Below are positions 17,497-24,263 of a stretch of DNA of 64,000 nt, one piece after another. Location of the stretch: assembly GCA_902761735.1 (NCBI GenBank), contig CACWLL010000002.1, positions 1 through 64,000 on the forward strand. Direction: 5' to 3'. The notes below the pieces were generated by a model that was given only the letters and a program-made list of their open reading frames with translations, searched no databases and had not been told where the DNA came from. Position numbers and translations under genes: made by a program. Numbering within the stretch: position 1 is the stretch's first letter; every line of letters begins with the position of its first letter. Origin of the DNA: an uncultured bacterium. Lineage in GTDB: Bacteria; Cyanobacteriota; Vampirovibrionia; Gastranaerophilales; Gastranaerophilaceae.

Positions 17497-17958
17497 ATGA
17501 AATTCTTAATTAAAAAATCACCTGACGGTTTTATAAAATCCGTAAATGATGAAATCAGTTCTATTTTAAACAGGAATTTTGACAGCTTATTTCCGGAGTA
17601 TATCTATAATGATGATATGGACTGTGAAAAGTATGCCATGCCGGTAGAATTACACGAAAAAGATAACGTATATTGCGTTAAAGCTGAACTACCGGGGGTT
17701 AAAAAAGAAGACTTAGATATTGATATTGATAAAAACCACATTACTATCAATGCTAAAAAAGAGGAAGAACACAAAGAAGACACGAAAGGGTTCAGAAAAT
17801 CCGAATTTCGTTACGGCGAATTTTCAAGAACTGTATACTTCCCGCAGGATATCGATATCGAAAAAACAACAGCAAAACTTGAACATGGTATCTTAAAAAT
17901 TGAAGCACCAAAAGTTAATGCCGAAAAAGACACTATCAAAAAACTTTCTGTTCAATAA
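17497..17958 (+). CDS. Small heat shock protein, Hsp20 family
   Basis: The 153-residue protein has an alpha-crystallin domain: AMPVELHEKDNVYCVKAELP, GVKKEDLDIDIDKNHITINA, and near the end LEHGILKIEAPKV, with the conserved GxLxIxxPK pattern. It acts as an ATP-independent holdase preventing aggregation. GAAAGGAG is placed just before the ATG at 17497, so I prefer it over the upstream TTG at 17431. A terminator follows directly, so it is monocistronic. Confidence 0.95.
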   Translation: MKFLIKKSPDGFIKSVNDEISSILNRNFDSLFPEYIYNDDMDCEKYAMPVELHEKDNVYCVKAELPGVKKEDLDIDIDKNHITINAKKEEEHKEDTKGFRKSEFRYGEFSRTVYFPQDIDIEKTTAKLEHGILKIEAPKVNAEKDTIKKLSVQ

Positions 17959-17980
17959 TATTTGCGTTTGATTTTTGTAG

Positions 17981-18016
17981 AAAAAGAACAAGTCTAATAA
18001 AACTTGTTCTTTTTTG
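17981..18016 (+). terminator. Rho-independent terminator of hsp20
   Basis: AGAACAAGT (17985-17993) pairs with ACTTGTTCT (18002-18010), with A and T tracts extending the stem and giving a T6 run. Confidence 0.9.
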
Positions 18017-18199
18017 TATATTTATAACTAATTCAATCATATGACGGATTTCTTTTTGTAAAAGAATAGTTAGAATTGTGTATCACTGATTTTTTATTTT
18101 AAAATTTGTGTATTACTTGACATCTTGGAATTTTAAAGTAAGATTAGAGCAATAAAGTGTAAAAAAAACAATTATTAATTGACATTCGGAGGAGACACT

Positions 18200-18466
18200 A
18201 TGTGTGTAAAAATACCTGCAGTAAATGCTCTACCAATTCATAGAAGAAGTAGTGTAATACTCTACAAAAGGTCAATTAGAGAAACAACCTTGATTTCCGA
18301 TCACGCACAATATATTGCAAGTGATATTAAATTAAACTCTTTGTCAATATTCTTATTTAACTTAGCTGATAAGTTAACCCCTGTGTTAAATAAGAACAAA
18401 AAAGTAAGTAACCCTATAATGTCATTATTTGAGCGATTAATAGTTTCTTCACAGCACATTTCATAG
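18200..18466 (+). CDS. Hypothetical small basic protein
   Basis: The 88-residue frame starts with ATG at 18200 after an unusually strong GGAGGA site. The protein has a basic N-terminal part (PIHRRSSVILYKRSIRETT) and a moderately hydrophobic centre, with a Cys at residue 2. No family is recognised. It sits alone at the left edge of the accessory island, between the hsp20 terminator and leader copy B. The strong ribosome site is the main support for it being a real gene. Confidence 0.5.
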   Translation: MCVKIPAVNALPIHRRSSVILYKRSIRETTLISDHAQYIASDIKLNSLSIFLFNLADKLTPVLNKNKKVSNPIMSLFERLIVSSQHIS

Positions 18467-18597
18467 CTTATTAAATGTAATTTTTGTATCAAATGTTCTA
18501 TAAATCAGAAAACTTCGATTGATAAATGGATGTTGTGTTCCACATATATCCAAAATGATAAAAATTATGGTAATATAGACGTTGTAATCCCCAAAAA

Positions 18598-18800
18598 TAT
18601 AATTTAACATTTGGTATAAGATAAATCTATCTCAGAGATTGAGATTTTCTGCAAAATAATTAATTTTTTGTAAATCCCGCATGGCAGACATGTTTTATAT
18701 GTTACAGTAGTAGCATAAATTTAATACATTTACTAAATTATTTAACATCCTAATTAACCAGATTTTGAATATATTTATAAAAATTAGAGGATAGTTGTAA
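18598..18800 (+). promoter_or_regulatory. Leader element copy B (shared upstream region)
   Basis: This copy keeps TAATTTAACATTTGGTATAA, GAGATTGAGATTTT, CAAAATAATTAATTTTTTGT, the TATGTTACAGTAGTAG block with CATAAATT, and AATACATTTACT. It differs from copies A and C in the middle (CCCGCATGGCAGACATG) and in the last 40 bases. It precedes the LprI-like and muramidase genes. The rest of the gene-free stretch 18467-18836 shows no other feature. Confidence 0.75.
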
Positions 18801-18836
18801 TTAGTAATGAAAAAATTTATGTAGTATAATTTGCTT

Positions 18837-19238
18837 ATGAAAAATCTAATACTTGTATTATCTGTAATATTTCTTTTATATGGGAATTCTGCATATACTC
18901 ACGTTATTGATGATGTAGAAGTTAAGTGTATTGCAAATACATCTGATACTCAAGAAATGAATAAATGCAGTAAAATTGCACAAGTATCTTGGGAAAAAGA
19001 AATAAAAAAGAGTTTAATCCAATTAAAAAAAAGAATGGATAATACTAGCTATAAAAGTTTAATGAAATCTCAAAGAATTTGGCAAGAATATAAAAATCAA
19101 GAATTTAGTTTTATCCAAAAAATAATTAATAATAAACAAGGGACAATGTACCTAAATGTTGAACAGGGATTAAAAACTAATATATTGAAGCAAAGGGCTC
19201 TTATATTACAAGAATACATAGAAACAATTAATGATTAA
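18837..19238 (+). CDS. Secreted LprI/DUF1311-type lysozyme inhibitor-like protein
   Basis: The 133-residue protein has a signal peptide (residues 1 to about 20, LILVLSVIFLLYGNSAYT). The mature part contains MNKCSKIAQVSWEKEIKKSL and LMKSQRIWQEYKNQEFSFIQ, the usual DUF1311/LprI pattern with its conserved QRxWxxYxxxE core. LprI family members act in the periplasm and some inhibit lysozyme. The muramidase gene starts 46 bases downstream, so the pair reads as inhibitor plus cell-wall enzyme. A TATAAT at 18825-18830 lies right before the start, with no clear ribosome site, so a leaderless transcript is possible. One cysteine of the family pair seems lost. Confidence 0.75.
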   Translation: MKNLILVLSVIFLLYGNSAYTHVIDDVEVKCIANTSDTQEMNKCSKIAQVSWEKEIKKSLIQLKKRMDNTSYKSLMKSQRIWQEYKNQEFSFIQKIINNKQGTMYLNVEQGLKTNILKQRALILQEYIETIND

Positions 19239-19284
19239 GCTTTTTATACCTCTGTGTAGCAGTTAATAAAACGAGGTATTAAAA

Positions 19285-19998
19285 ATGTACGATAGTAATT
19301 TTGAAAAAATGTTAAAATTTGTTCTTCAACGTGAAGGCGGATATGTAAATGACCCGAATGATTTGGGTGGCGAAACAAACAAAGGTATAACGCATACAAC
19401 TTATAACAGTTACCGACGTAGTAAAGGTTTACCTATACAAAGTGTTAAATATATAACTGGTTCAGAAGTTAGGGATATCTATTACAATAATTATTACAAA
19501 GCTTCAGGAGCTGATAAAATATCCAATCCCACTTTAGCCGCATATGTTTTTGATACAGCTGTTAATATGGGAGTAAGCAGAGCCAAAATCTTTCTAAGTC
19601 AATGTGATGGAAACCCTGACAAATTTGAAAAATTAAGACGTGCAAAATATGATGAATTTGTTAAAGCAAAACCGAGTCAAAAAAAATATTTGCAAGGGTG
19701 GAATAATAGAGTAACACAATTAAAATCTTTTGCAAACACAAATTTTCCAAAAAGCAATTCTGAAATTGAAAGTAAAATACCTGTTTTAAAGGCCGGAATA
19801 GAAAAGAACGTCTATATAGGAGATACCTATAGTGGTACTTCTAATATGTCTGATGCCATAAGAAGACAATACTGGACTCAACAACGAGAGAATAACGAAA
19901 AACTAAATAGAATATTCAAATTAAATACTAAAACAATTAATTCTGAAAACGGACATTGGGTAACAATGAACGGAGCACATGTATTTATTGAAGATTGA
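19285..19998 (+). CDS. GH108-type N-acetylmuramidase
   Basis: The 237-residue protein starts with FEKMLKFVLQREGGYVNDP and DLGGETNKGITHTTY, the defining GH108 signature; Glu17 in REGGY is the expected catalytic acid. The segment AAYVFDTAVNMGVSRAKIF is also typical. It would hydrolyse peptidoglycan glycan strands. Instead of a peptidoglycan-binding domain it has about 80 extra residues ending in GHWVTMNGAHVFIED. There is no signal peptide, as in phage endolysins or secreted effectors exported by other machines. A GAGGT site precedes the ATG. No phage structural genes surround it. Confidence 0.9.
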   Translation: MYDSNFEKMLKFVLQREGGYVNDPNDLGGETNKGITHTTYNSYRRSKGLPIQSVKYITGSEVRDIYYNNYYKASGADKISNPTLAAYVFDTAVNMGVSRAKIFLSQCDGNPDKFEKLRRAKYDEFVKAKPSQKKYLQGWNNRVTQLKSFANTNFPKSNSEIESKIPVLKAGIEKNVYIGDTYSGTSNMSDAIRRQYWTQQRENNEKLNRIFKLNTKTINSENGHWVTMNGAHVFIED

Positions 19999-20024
19999 TA
20001 TTTTAAAACAAGTAATAAATAAGG

Positions 20025-20062
20025 TGGGTTGAATATCTTTATTCTACCCATCAAAATTTTTT
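20025..20062 (+). terminator. Probable terminator after muramidase gene
   Basis: TGGGTTGAAT (20025-20034) pairs with ATTCTACCCA (20041-20050) with one mismatch and is followed by TCAAAATTTTTT. It separates the muramidase unit from the next cassette. Confidence 0.65.
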
Positions 20063-20087
20063 AACGGCATAAAGCCGCAGTTGTTAT

Positions 20088-20109
20088 TGGAGATGAGGGG
20101 AGTGTCTTG
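20088..20109. repeat. Direct repeat 1, tmRNA-3'-end-like attachment site candidate
   Basis: These 22 bases (TGGAGATGAGGGGAGTGTCT plus TG) recur identically at 22411-22432. The first 16 bases (TGGAGATGAGGGGAGT) equal the ssrA 3' end at 22712-22727. This copy marks the left side of the 2.3-kb segment carrying the toxin-like and membrane-protein genes. Confidence 0.8.
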
Positions 20110-20136
20110 AGTCGCTCGCAATAAACGGGACTACGC

Positions 20137-20172
20137 ATTTTGCTTTTCGTGGCTTGACGCCACAAGCAAAAT
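20137..20172. repeat. Nested inverted repeat in GC-rich spacer
   Basis: ATTTTGCTT (20137-20145) pairs with AAGCAAAAT (20164-20172), and inside them GTGGC (20149-20153) pairs with GCCAC (20159-20163). The surrounding 20100-20210 is clearly richer in G and C than its neighbours, so it may have a different origin. Confidence 0.75.
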
Positions 20173-20216
20173 CTGCTCCGCCCTCTGCTCGCTCCTCGCT
20201 CGAACCACTGACCAAG

Positions 20217-20410
20217 TGTAATTTAACACTTAGTATAAGATTAAATTATCTTTGAGATTAAGATTTACCCAAAATAATTAATTTTTTGTTAATTATTTCA
20301 TGTTGCTCATGATTATACGTTACACTTGTAGTATAAACTAAAATATTTACCTTTTACATCTTAAGAAATAACCGGATTTTACAAATAAAGACAGAAGATA
20401 GCTGAATGGT
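20217..20410 (+). promoter_or_regulatory. Leader element copy C (shared upstream region)
   Basis: This copy keeps TGTAATTTAACACTTAGTAT, AAAATAATTAATTTTTTGTT, CATGTT, the ACGTTACACTTGTAG block with TATAAACT, and AACCGGATTTT. Its end AGAAGATAGCTGAA matches copy A, so A and C are closest. It lies 50 bases before the toxin-like gene at 20460. Confidence 0.75.
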
Positions 20411-20459
20411 AGTGTGTTGGTTTATGGATATGTCGTATTTATTAACAGGAGAAATTAAA

Positions 20460-21503
20460 ATGGCTTTAACTTATGCACAGTACATAAACAAAAACTTAAA
20501 AAAGTTAGCAAATTATATTAATCATTTAGCAAATTTTAGCAAAAAATATAATAAAGGAATAAAAAACTTATGCTCAAAAAGCAAAGCTGATAATATAACA
20601 AAATCTGAAAATACAATAAAATATGAAAAAGAAATAAAAGAATCTTACGATAAAGCAATGGATTTATACAATGACTTAAAACGTATTGCAGATAAATACA
20701 AGAGTCGGATGAACATAGATAGTGATATACAATGGTTTCAAAGCAGATTTAATTCGGCGAGATTACCAATATATGAAAAAGTTACCCTTGAATTAAAAAA
20801 AATAGAACAAAATGCGAAAAGTGGAGTGCTAAATACAACTAAGTCTGCTTATAACAGGGCAATACAACAGGGAGCGGAAGTTGCTATTGGGAATAGTTAT
20901 AATTTGGGATTTTATAATCTTGCTAAAACTACATTCGGACCTGATACTGCGGGAATGTTAGACATGGCACACGAAAAAAGAAATGATTTAAGTTATACAA
21001 AAGATGCAATTAAACTTACAAATTGGAATGATCCCAGAGTTGCATCTGATAAAGATTATTTAAGAAAAAAAGTAATGGAACAATTCAGCTACTATGATTT
21101 TGACGAGGACAATATTTCGGGATATTTCTTCAAAAATTATTCAGAACCATCACAAAGAATTGCTAATGACCTTAATTTTCTAAAGAAAATTAGAGAAAGT
21201 AAAAAGTATATATTAAATAATAATGTTGGTATAAGTATGGGTTTTCCTAGTTATGGACCTAATATAAAATCTAACCTATACTTTGCATTAGGCAATGTAG
21301 ATATACGAAATAGATACCTTGATAAAAACGGGAATTTACACGTAAAAGTTTATGACACTTATGATTTTAATCCTAAAGAAGAGAATCCTCTTGTAGTAAC
21401 AGGTAAAAAGAAAATGTTAGAAGGCGAATTAAAACCGTTTTTTACAATCCATGATATAATTATACCTAAAGAAAAACTTGATGAATTATGGAAAGAAAAT
21501 TAA
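20460..21503 (+). CDS. Colicin-M-like toxin candidate with conserved N-terminal domain
   Basis: The 347-residue protein starts at the ATG at 20460 with AGGAG at 20447-20451. Residues 1-112 are nearly the same as the gene at 1-466 and form a charged helical domain without signal peptide. The C-terminal ~110 residues match the remnant at 1435-1790. They contain ALGNVDIRNRYLDKNGNLHV and D299-T-Y-D-F-N304. As I remember colicin M, its activity domain has YLGNITLK followed by DDKYDFN and then His-Arg, so the DxYDFN core is shared, but the catalytic His-Arg pair is replaced by Glu-Asn. Colicin M cleaves lipid II in the periplasm. The downstream membrane gene overlaps its last codons. Activity is uncertain. 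Confidence 0.65.
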   Translation: MALTYAQYINKNLKKLANYINHLANFSKKYNKGIKNLCSKSKADNITKSENTIKYEKEIKESYDKAMDLYNDLKRIADKYKSRMNIDSDIQWFQSRFNSARLPIYEKVTLELKKIEQNAKSGVLNTTKSAYNRAIQQGAEVAIGNSYNLGFYNLAKTTFGPDTAGMLDMAHEKRNDLSYTKDAIKLTNWNDPRVASDKDYLRKKVMEQFSYYDFDEDNISGYFFKNYSEPSQRIANDLNFLKKIRESKKYILNNNVGISMGFPSYGPNIKSNLYFALGNVDIRNRYLDKNGNLHVKVYDTYDFNPKEENPLVVTGKKKMLEGELKPFFTIHDIIIPKEKLDELWKEN

Positions 21504-22285
21504 ATAATGTCAAAACTCAAATAAAAAAACTAGGTAATTATTGTATAAATGTTTTATCTTCTAAAAATAAAGAAATTAGATATTTGAAAATTTATACTAT
21601 AATATCAGGTATATTGTCGTTGTTATATTTAACAATATTTTTGTTATTCTTTTTTGACAAATATTCAAGTTTTCAAGGACTCTCTTCTCTATTTAATCTT
21701 GTATTACCTTTTATTGTGTCTTTAGTGATTTGGTTGATTGGATATTATACAAATATTAAACATCAAATAATAACTAAAATTTTAGTTAATATATTGAATA
21801 TTGGATTTTATATATTTCACTTTTTTATAGTTTTAGGATTGTTTTTTTGGATGATACTGTGGGAACCAACTTACGATAATATTAAGGATTATAATAGAGC
21901 TCTATCTAAATACAGACCAAATATTGTTGAACATTTTCCTACTGAAATTCCGCATAATATCGATAATATAAAATTACTAAAAACTCCACCGAGTTTTAAT
22001 GGTGATTCTACATTTTATCTTAAATTTGATGCTAGATCTGAATATATACAGCAAGAAATAGAAAAATATAAAAATGTAGGAAAAAAATATCTTATAAATC
22101 ATGATATCAAAAACAATAAGAATAGGTATGATTATGACGCGGATAGAGCTGAAGGTATATTAAATATGATATTAGGGGCTCAAGATACAGAAGGTTATAC
22201 TATAAGAGTTTTAAGAGAAGATTCGTGCTTTAGGGCTATTGCAATTAAAGATAATACTATTATTTATATTTTGGTTTTAGATTAG
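21488..22285 (+). CDS. Membrane protein overlapping toxin gene, candidate immunity protein
   Basis: The 265-residue protein has a basic N-terminus and three or four membrane segments between about residues 35 and 130 (for example LYLTIFLLFFF and FYIFHFFIVLGLFFWMIL). A soluble C-terminal half of about 130 residues follows, ending in TIIYILVLD. Its ATG lies within the Leu-Trp-Lys codons of the toxin-like gene, a 16-base overlap, just as at 1444. No family is recognised. A membrane immunity protein with an extracytoplasmic domain would suit a toxin acting on lipid II, but this is inference from position. Confidence 0.6.
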   Translation: MERKLNNVKTQIKKLGNYCINVLSSKNKEIRYLKIYTIISGILSLLYLTIFLLFFFDKYSSFQGLSSLFNLVLPFIVSLVIWLIGYYTNIKHQIITKILVNILNIGFYIFHFFIVLGLFFWMILWEPTYDNIKDYNRALSKYRPNIVEHFPTEIPHNIDNIKLLKTPPSFNGDSTFYLKFDARSEYIQQEIEKYKNVGKKYLINHDIKNNKNRYDYDADRAEGILNMILGAQDTEGYTIRVLREDSCFRAIAIKDNTIIYILVLD

Positions 22286-22711
22286 AATGGTAGGGTAGTT
22301 GGTAAGTTGTGGTAAATTTCAAATTTACCGCAACAACAAAAAATCTCACAATCTTTTTGTTTCGGTAATCAAAGATTATCAAAACCTACTTATATTTTAA
22401 ATTTTATTGGTGGAGATGAGGGGAGTGTCTTGCTGCGTCGCGCGTTAGACGGCTTTCGCGTCGGCTCATATGTCCTGCGAACAGCTTGACAATTTCGCCG
22501 ACGGCTTCAGCCTTTGCGCGGCTTGCGCCGAACCCCAAATTAGTGTTCTCCACCATACTCATCAAACCATAATACAGGATATGACAAGCATATCCTGTAT
22601 TATGGTGGAGATGAGGACTCTGCCGAGCAAAACAATTAAATATTGTTTTGCGAGAGGTAAGAACCCCGTAGGGGTGAGACTCCCTCTATTCTGTTATAAA
22701 ATTATAAATAA
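22286..22711. other. Gene-free spacer with clustered inverted repeats
   Basis: No credible gene lies here. It holds several near-perfect hairpins. GTTGTGGTAAATTT/AAATTTACCGCAAC is at 22306-22334. A 17-bp perfect stem with a 5-base loop is at 22567-22605 (arms start CCATAATACAGG). GCAAAACAAT/ATTGTTTTGC is at 22627-22651, and CCCCGTAGGGG follows near 22664. A GC-rich stretch at about 22433-22520 and a shortened tmRNA-end copy (TGGAGATGAGG at 22606-22616) are also present. The first hairpin may terminate the toxin cassette; the others look like remnants of repeated recombination beside ssrA. Confidence 0.7.
22411..22432. repeat. Direct repeat 2, tmRNA-3'-end-like attachment site candidate
   Basis: Identical to 20088-20109 over 22 bases and preceded by the same TTATTGG. 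With that copy it brackets leader C, the toxin-like gene and the membrane gene. Confidence 0.8.
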
Positions 22712-23099
22712 TGGAGATGAGGGGAGTCGAACCCCTGTCCAAAATGGATTAAAACAAACCTCTACGAGTGTAGATTTTCATTCGCTCAACTGAGTCGGGA
22801 TAAATCACTACCTTATAACTCAGCCCTAGGTTTTATTTAAAGGAAACTCTAAACCTCTAACGGTTAACTTGATGCGGTTACCGTCATTACCGCACTGCGT
22901 CTTGCATAATTGACCCATACCACCGGCAAGCTGGGCAATATGAGTAGCTAAATAACTAAGCAGCTAGAGCGTATCTAGGTGCGAAGTTGCCTTTTACAAC
23001 GTTAGCATTTAATTTGTGTTGCTCGTTGATAACCGAGAACAGCGCTCGGACTCGCAATCTGCCTCAATCGGAACATCCTGTCTAATCCAAAACATCCCC
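22712..23099 (-). ncRNA. ssrA: Transfer-messenger RNA (tmRNA)
   Basis: The 5' end GGGGATG (23099-23093) pairs with CATCTCC at the 3' end to form the acceptor stem, and the T arm reads GACAGGGGTTCGACTCCCCT. Between them lies a tag frame read on the minus strand from 23006 to 22956: ANVVKGNFAPRYALAA then TAG. The ending ALAA is a normal degradation tag. The CCA tail is not encoded beyond the first A-position. With SmpB, tmRNA rescues stalled ribosomes. Its 3' end is a common integration site for mobile elements, and repeats of it lie downstream. Confidence 0.97.
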
Positions 23100-23131
23100 A
23101 TATATTTCAACTTTCAATGTTCGTATAGATT

Positions 23132-23159
23132 ATTATAACTCGCTTTTTCTTTTTTTCAA
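23132..23159 (-). promoter_or_regulatory. ssrA promoter
   Basis: On the minus strand TTGAAA (23159-23154) and TATAAT (23137-23132) are 16 bases apart, a near-consensus housekeeping promoter about 30 bases before the mature tmRNA 5' end. Confidence 0.8.
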
Positions 23160-23381
23160 GATGTAATTTTATTTATTGGTGTTTTATTAAAATTTGTAAA
23201 TAGCCATCTTTCTATATTTTTTGCTCTATTTTTTTGTTTGTTTATTCCATAATAGTCTGTCAAACCGTAGTATTACTGTTTTTTTTTAAATTTCTTCATT
23301 TAAAAGGTTTTATTTTTCAGGTTTTTAAATCAAATAAATTGCAAATTTGCAAGATATAATTATTTAAGGAGAAGTTTTTAT

Positions 23382-23588
23382 ATGAAAAAGAAAAACGTAC
23401 TGACAAAACCCGAAATTTCCATAATTCAACTTGCAGCTAACGGTTTAGATAATGATGAAATCGGCAGAAAATTGTTTATAAGCAAGCATACAGTTAAAGC
23501 TCACATTGCCGCAATTCTTAAAAAAATGAATTGTAATAATAGAACACAAGCCGTTTACGTAGCAACAAAAAATAAATGGATTGAATAA
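23382..23588 (+). CDS. LuxR/GerE-type helix-turn-helix protein
   Basis: The 68-residue protein is only the LuxR-family DNA-binding domain: LTKPEISIIQLAANGLDNDE, IGRKLFISKHTVKAHIAAIL and KKMNCNNRTQAV. The usual N-terminal receiver or ligand domain is absent, so it is a stand-alone regulator of the GerE type. An AAGGAG site precedes the ATG. Its targets are unknown. It is convergent with the YjbR-like gene, with six bases between the stop codons. Confidence 0.93.
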   Translation: MKKKNVLTKPEISIIQLAANGLDNDEIGRKLFISKHTVKAHIAAILKKMNCNNRTQAVYVATKNKWIE

Positions 23589-23594
23589 ATTCTG

Positions 23595-24260
23595 CTACTT
23601 TATCGCCAAAATATAACTATTATCCGTAAAGCGACAAATATCTTTAAAAGTTACGGAATCATCCAAGATAATAGAAATCCAATGTTTTTTATTCATATGA
23701 TATGCAGGATAAATGTTTTTGTTACCTAATATAATTTCCATATCTTCAGGTGGTACCCGTAAATTAACAACCTCTACGTATTCATTATTTTTAAATCCAA
23801 ATTTATTCTTTTTAACGGTTAATATTGCGGCATACCATTTTTGTGTATCTTTACGTCTTAATACGCCGTTATCAGGAGTTTTTTCCCACAAATATTCCAC
23901 TTCATCTCCATATTTTTCTGCCGCATAATTTATTAATCTTTTAGTCATTTCATATTTAAAAACGTCACTATCAAAACATTTTTCTTCAATTGCATTCAAT
24001 ATTCTTTCGTACTCTTCTCGCACTTTGCCGACAAAGGTACCTTCCGCACTTTCGACAAGATGTAAAGTGTATTCTTCCTTTTCTTCAATCTCAATTACTT
24101 TTGTTTTGATTTTTCCTGATTTGGAAATTTCAATAATCAATTCAAATTGATTATCCAAGAACTTTTCAGTATATTTAAAGCCGTCTTTAATCTCTTTGAA
24201 ACCATATTTTAAAAGTTTTCTATTATTATATTTTTTATTTTTAAAACAAATATTATTCAT
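23595..24260 (-). CDS. MmcQ/YjbR-like protein
   Basis: The C-terminal ~110 of 221 residues match the YjbR/CyaY-like fold: YLWEKTPDNGVLRRKDTQKW, KKNKFG, NLRVPPEDMEIILG and YPAYHMNKKHWISIILDD. The N-terminal ~100 residues form a separate alpha/beta part (KEIKDGFKYTEKFLDNQFEL) common in longer clostridial homologues. Members have been called DNA-binding but the function is not established. It starts three bases downstream of the stop of the WG-repeat gene (24264-25175), so the two are probably one operon. Confidence 0.85.
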   Translation of the reverse strand: MNNICFKNKKYNNRKLLKYGFKEIKDGFKYTEKFLDNQFELIIEISKSGKIKTKVIEIEEKEEYTLHLVESAEGTFVGKVREEYERILNAIEEKCFDSDVFKYEMTKRLINYAAEKYGDEVEYLWEKTPDNGVLRRKDTQKWYAAILTVKKNKFGFKNNEYVEVVNLRVPPEDMEIILGNKNIYPAYHMNKKHWISIILDDSVTFKDICRFTDNSYILAIK

Positions 24261-24263
24261 AAA

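Noticed and set aside
18837-19998. Prophage lysis module
   Set aside because: A muramidase alone is not enough: there is no holin, capsid, tail, terminase or integrase gene within the window.
22470-22793. Open frame across the ssrA 3' region
   Set aside because: It crosses hairpins and the tmRNA T arm and has no ribosome site or domain; it is a by-product of GC-rich spacer.
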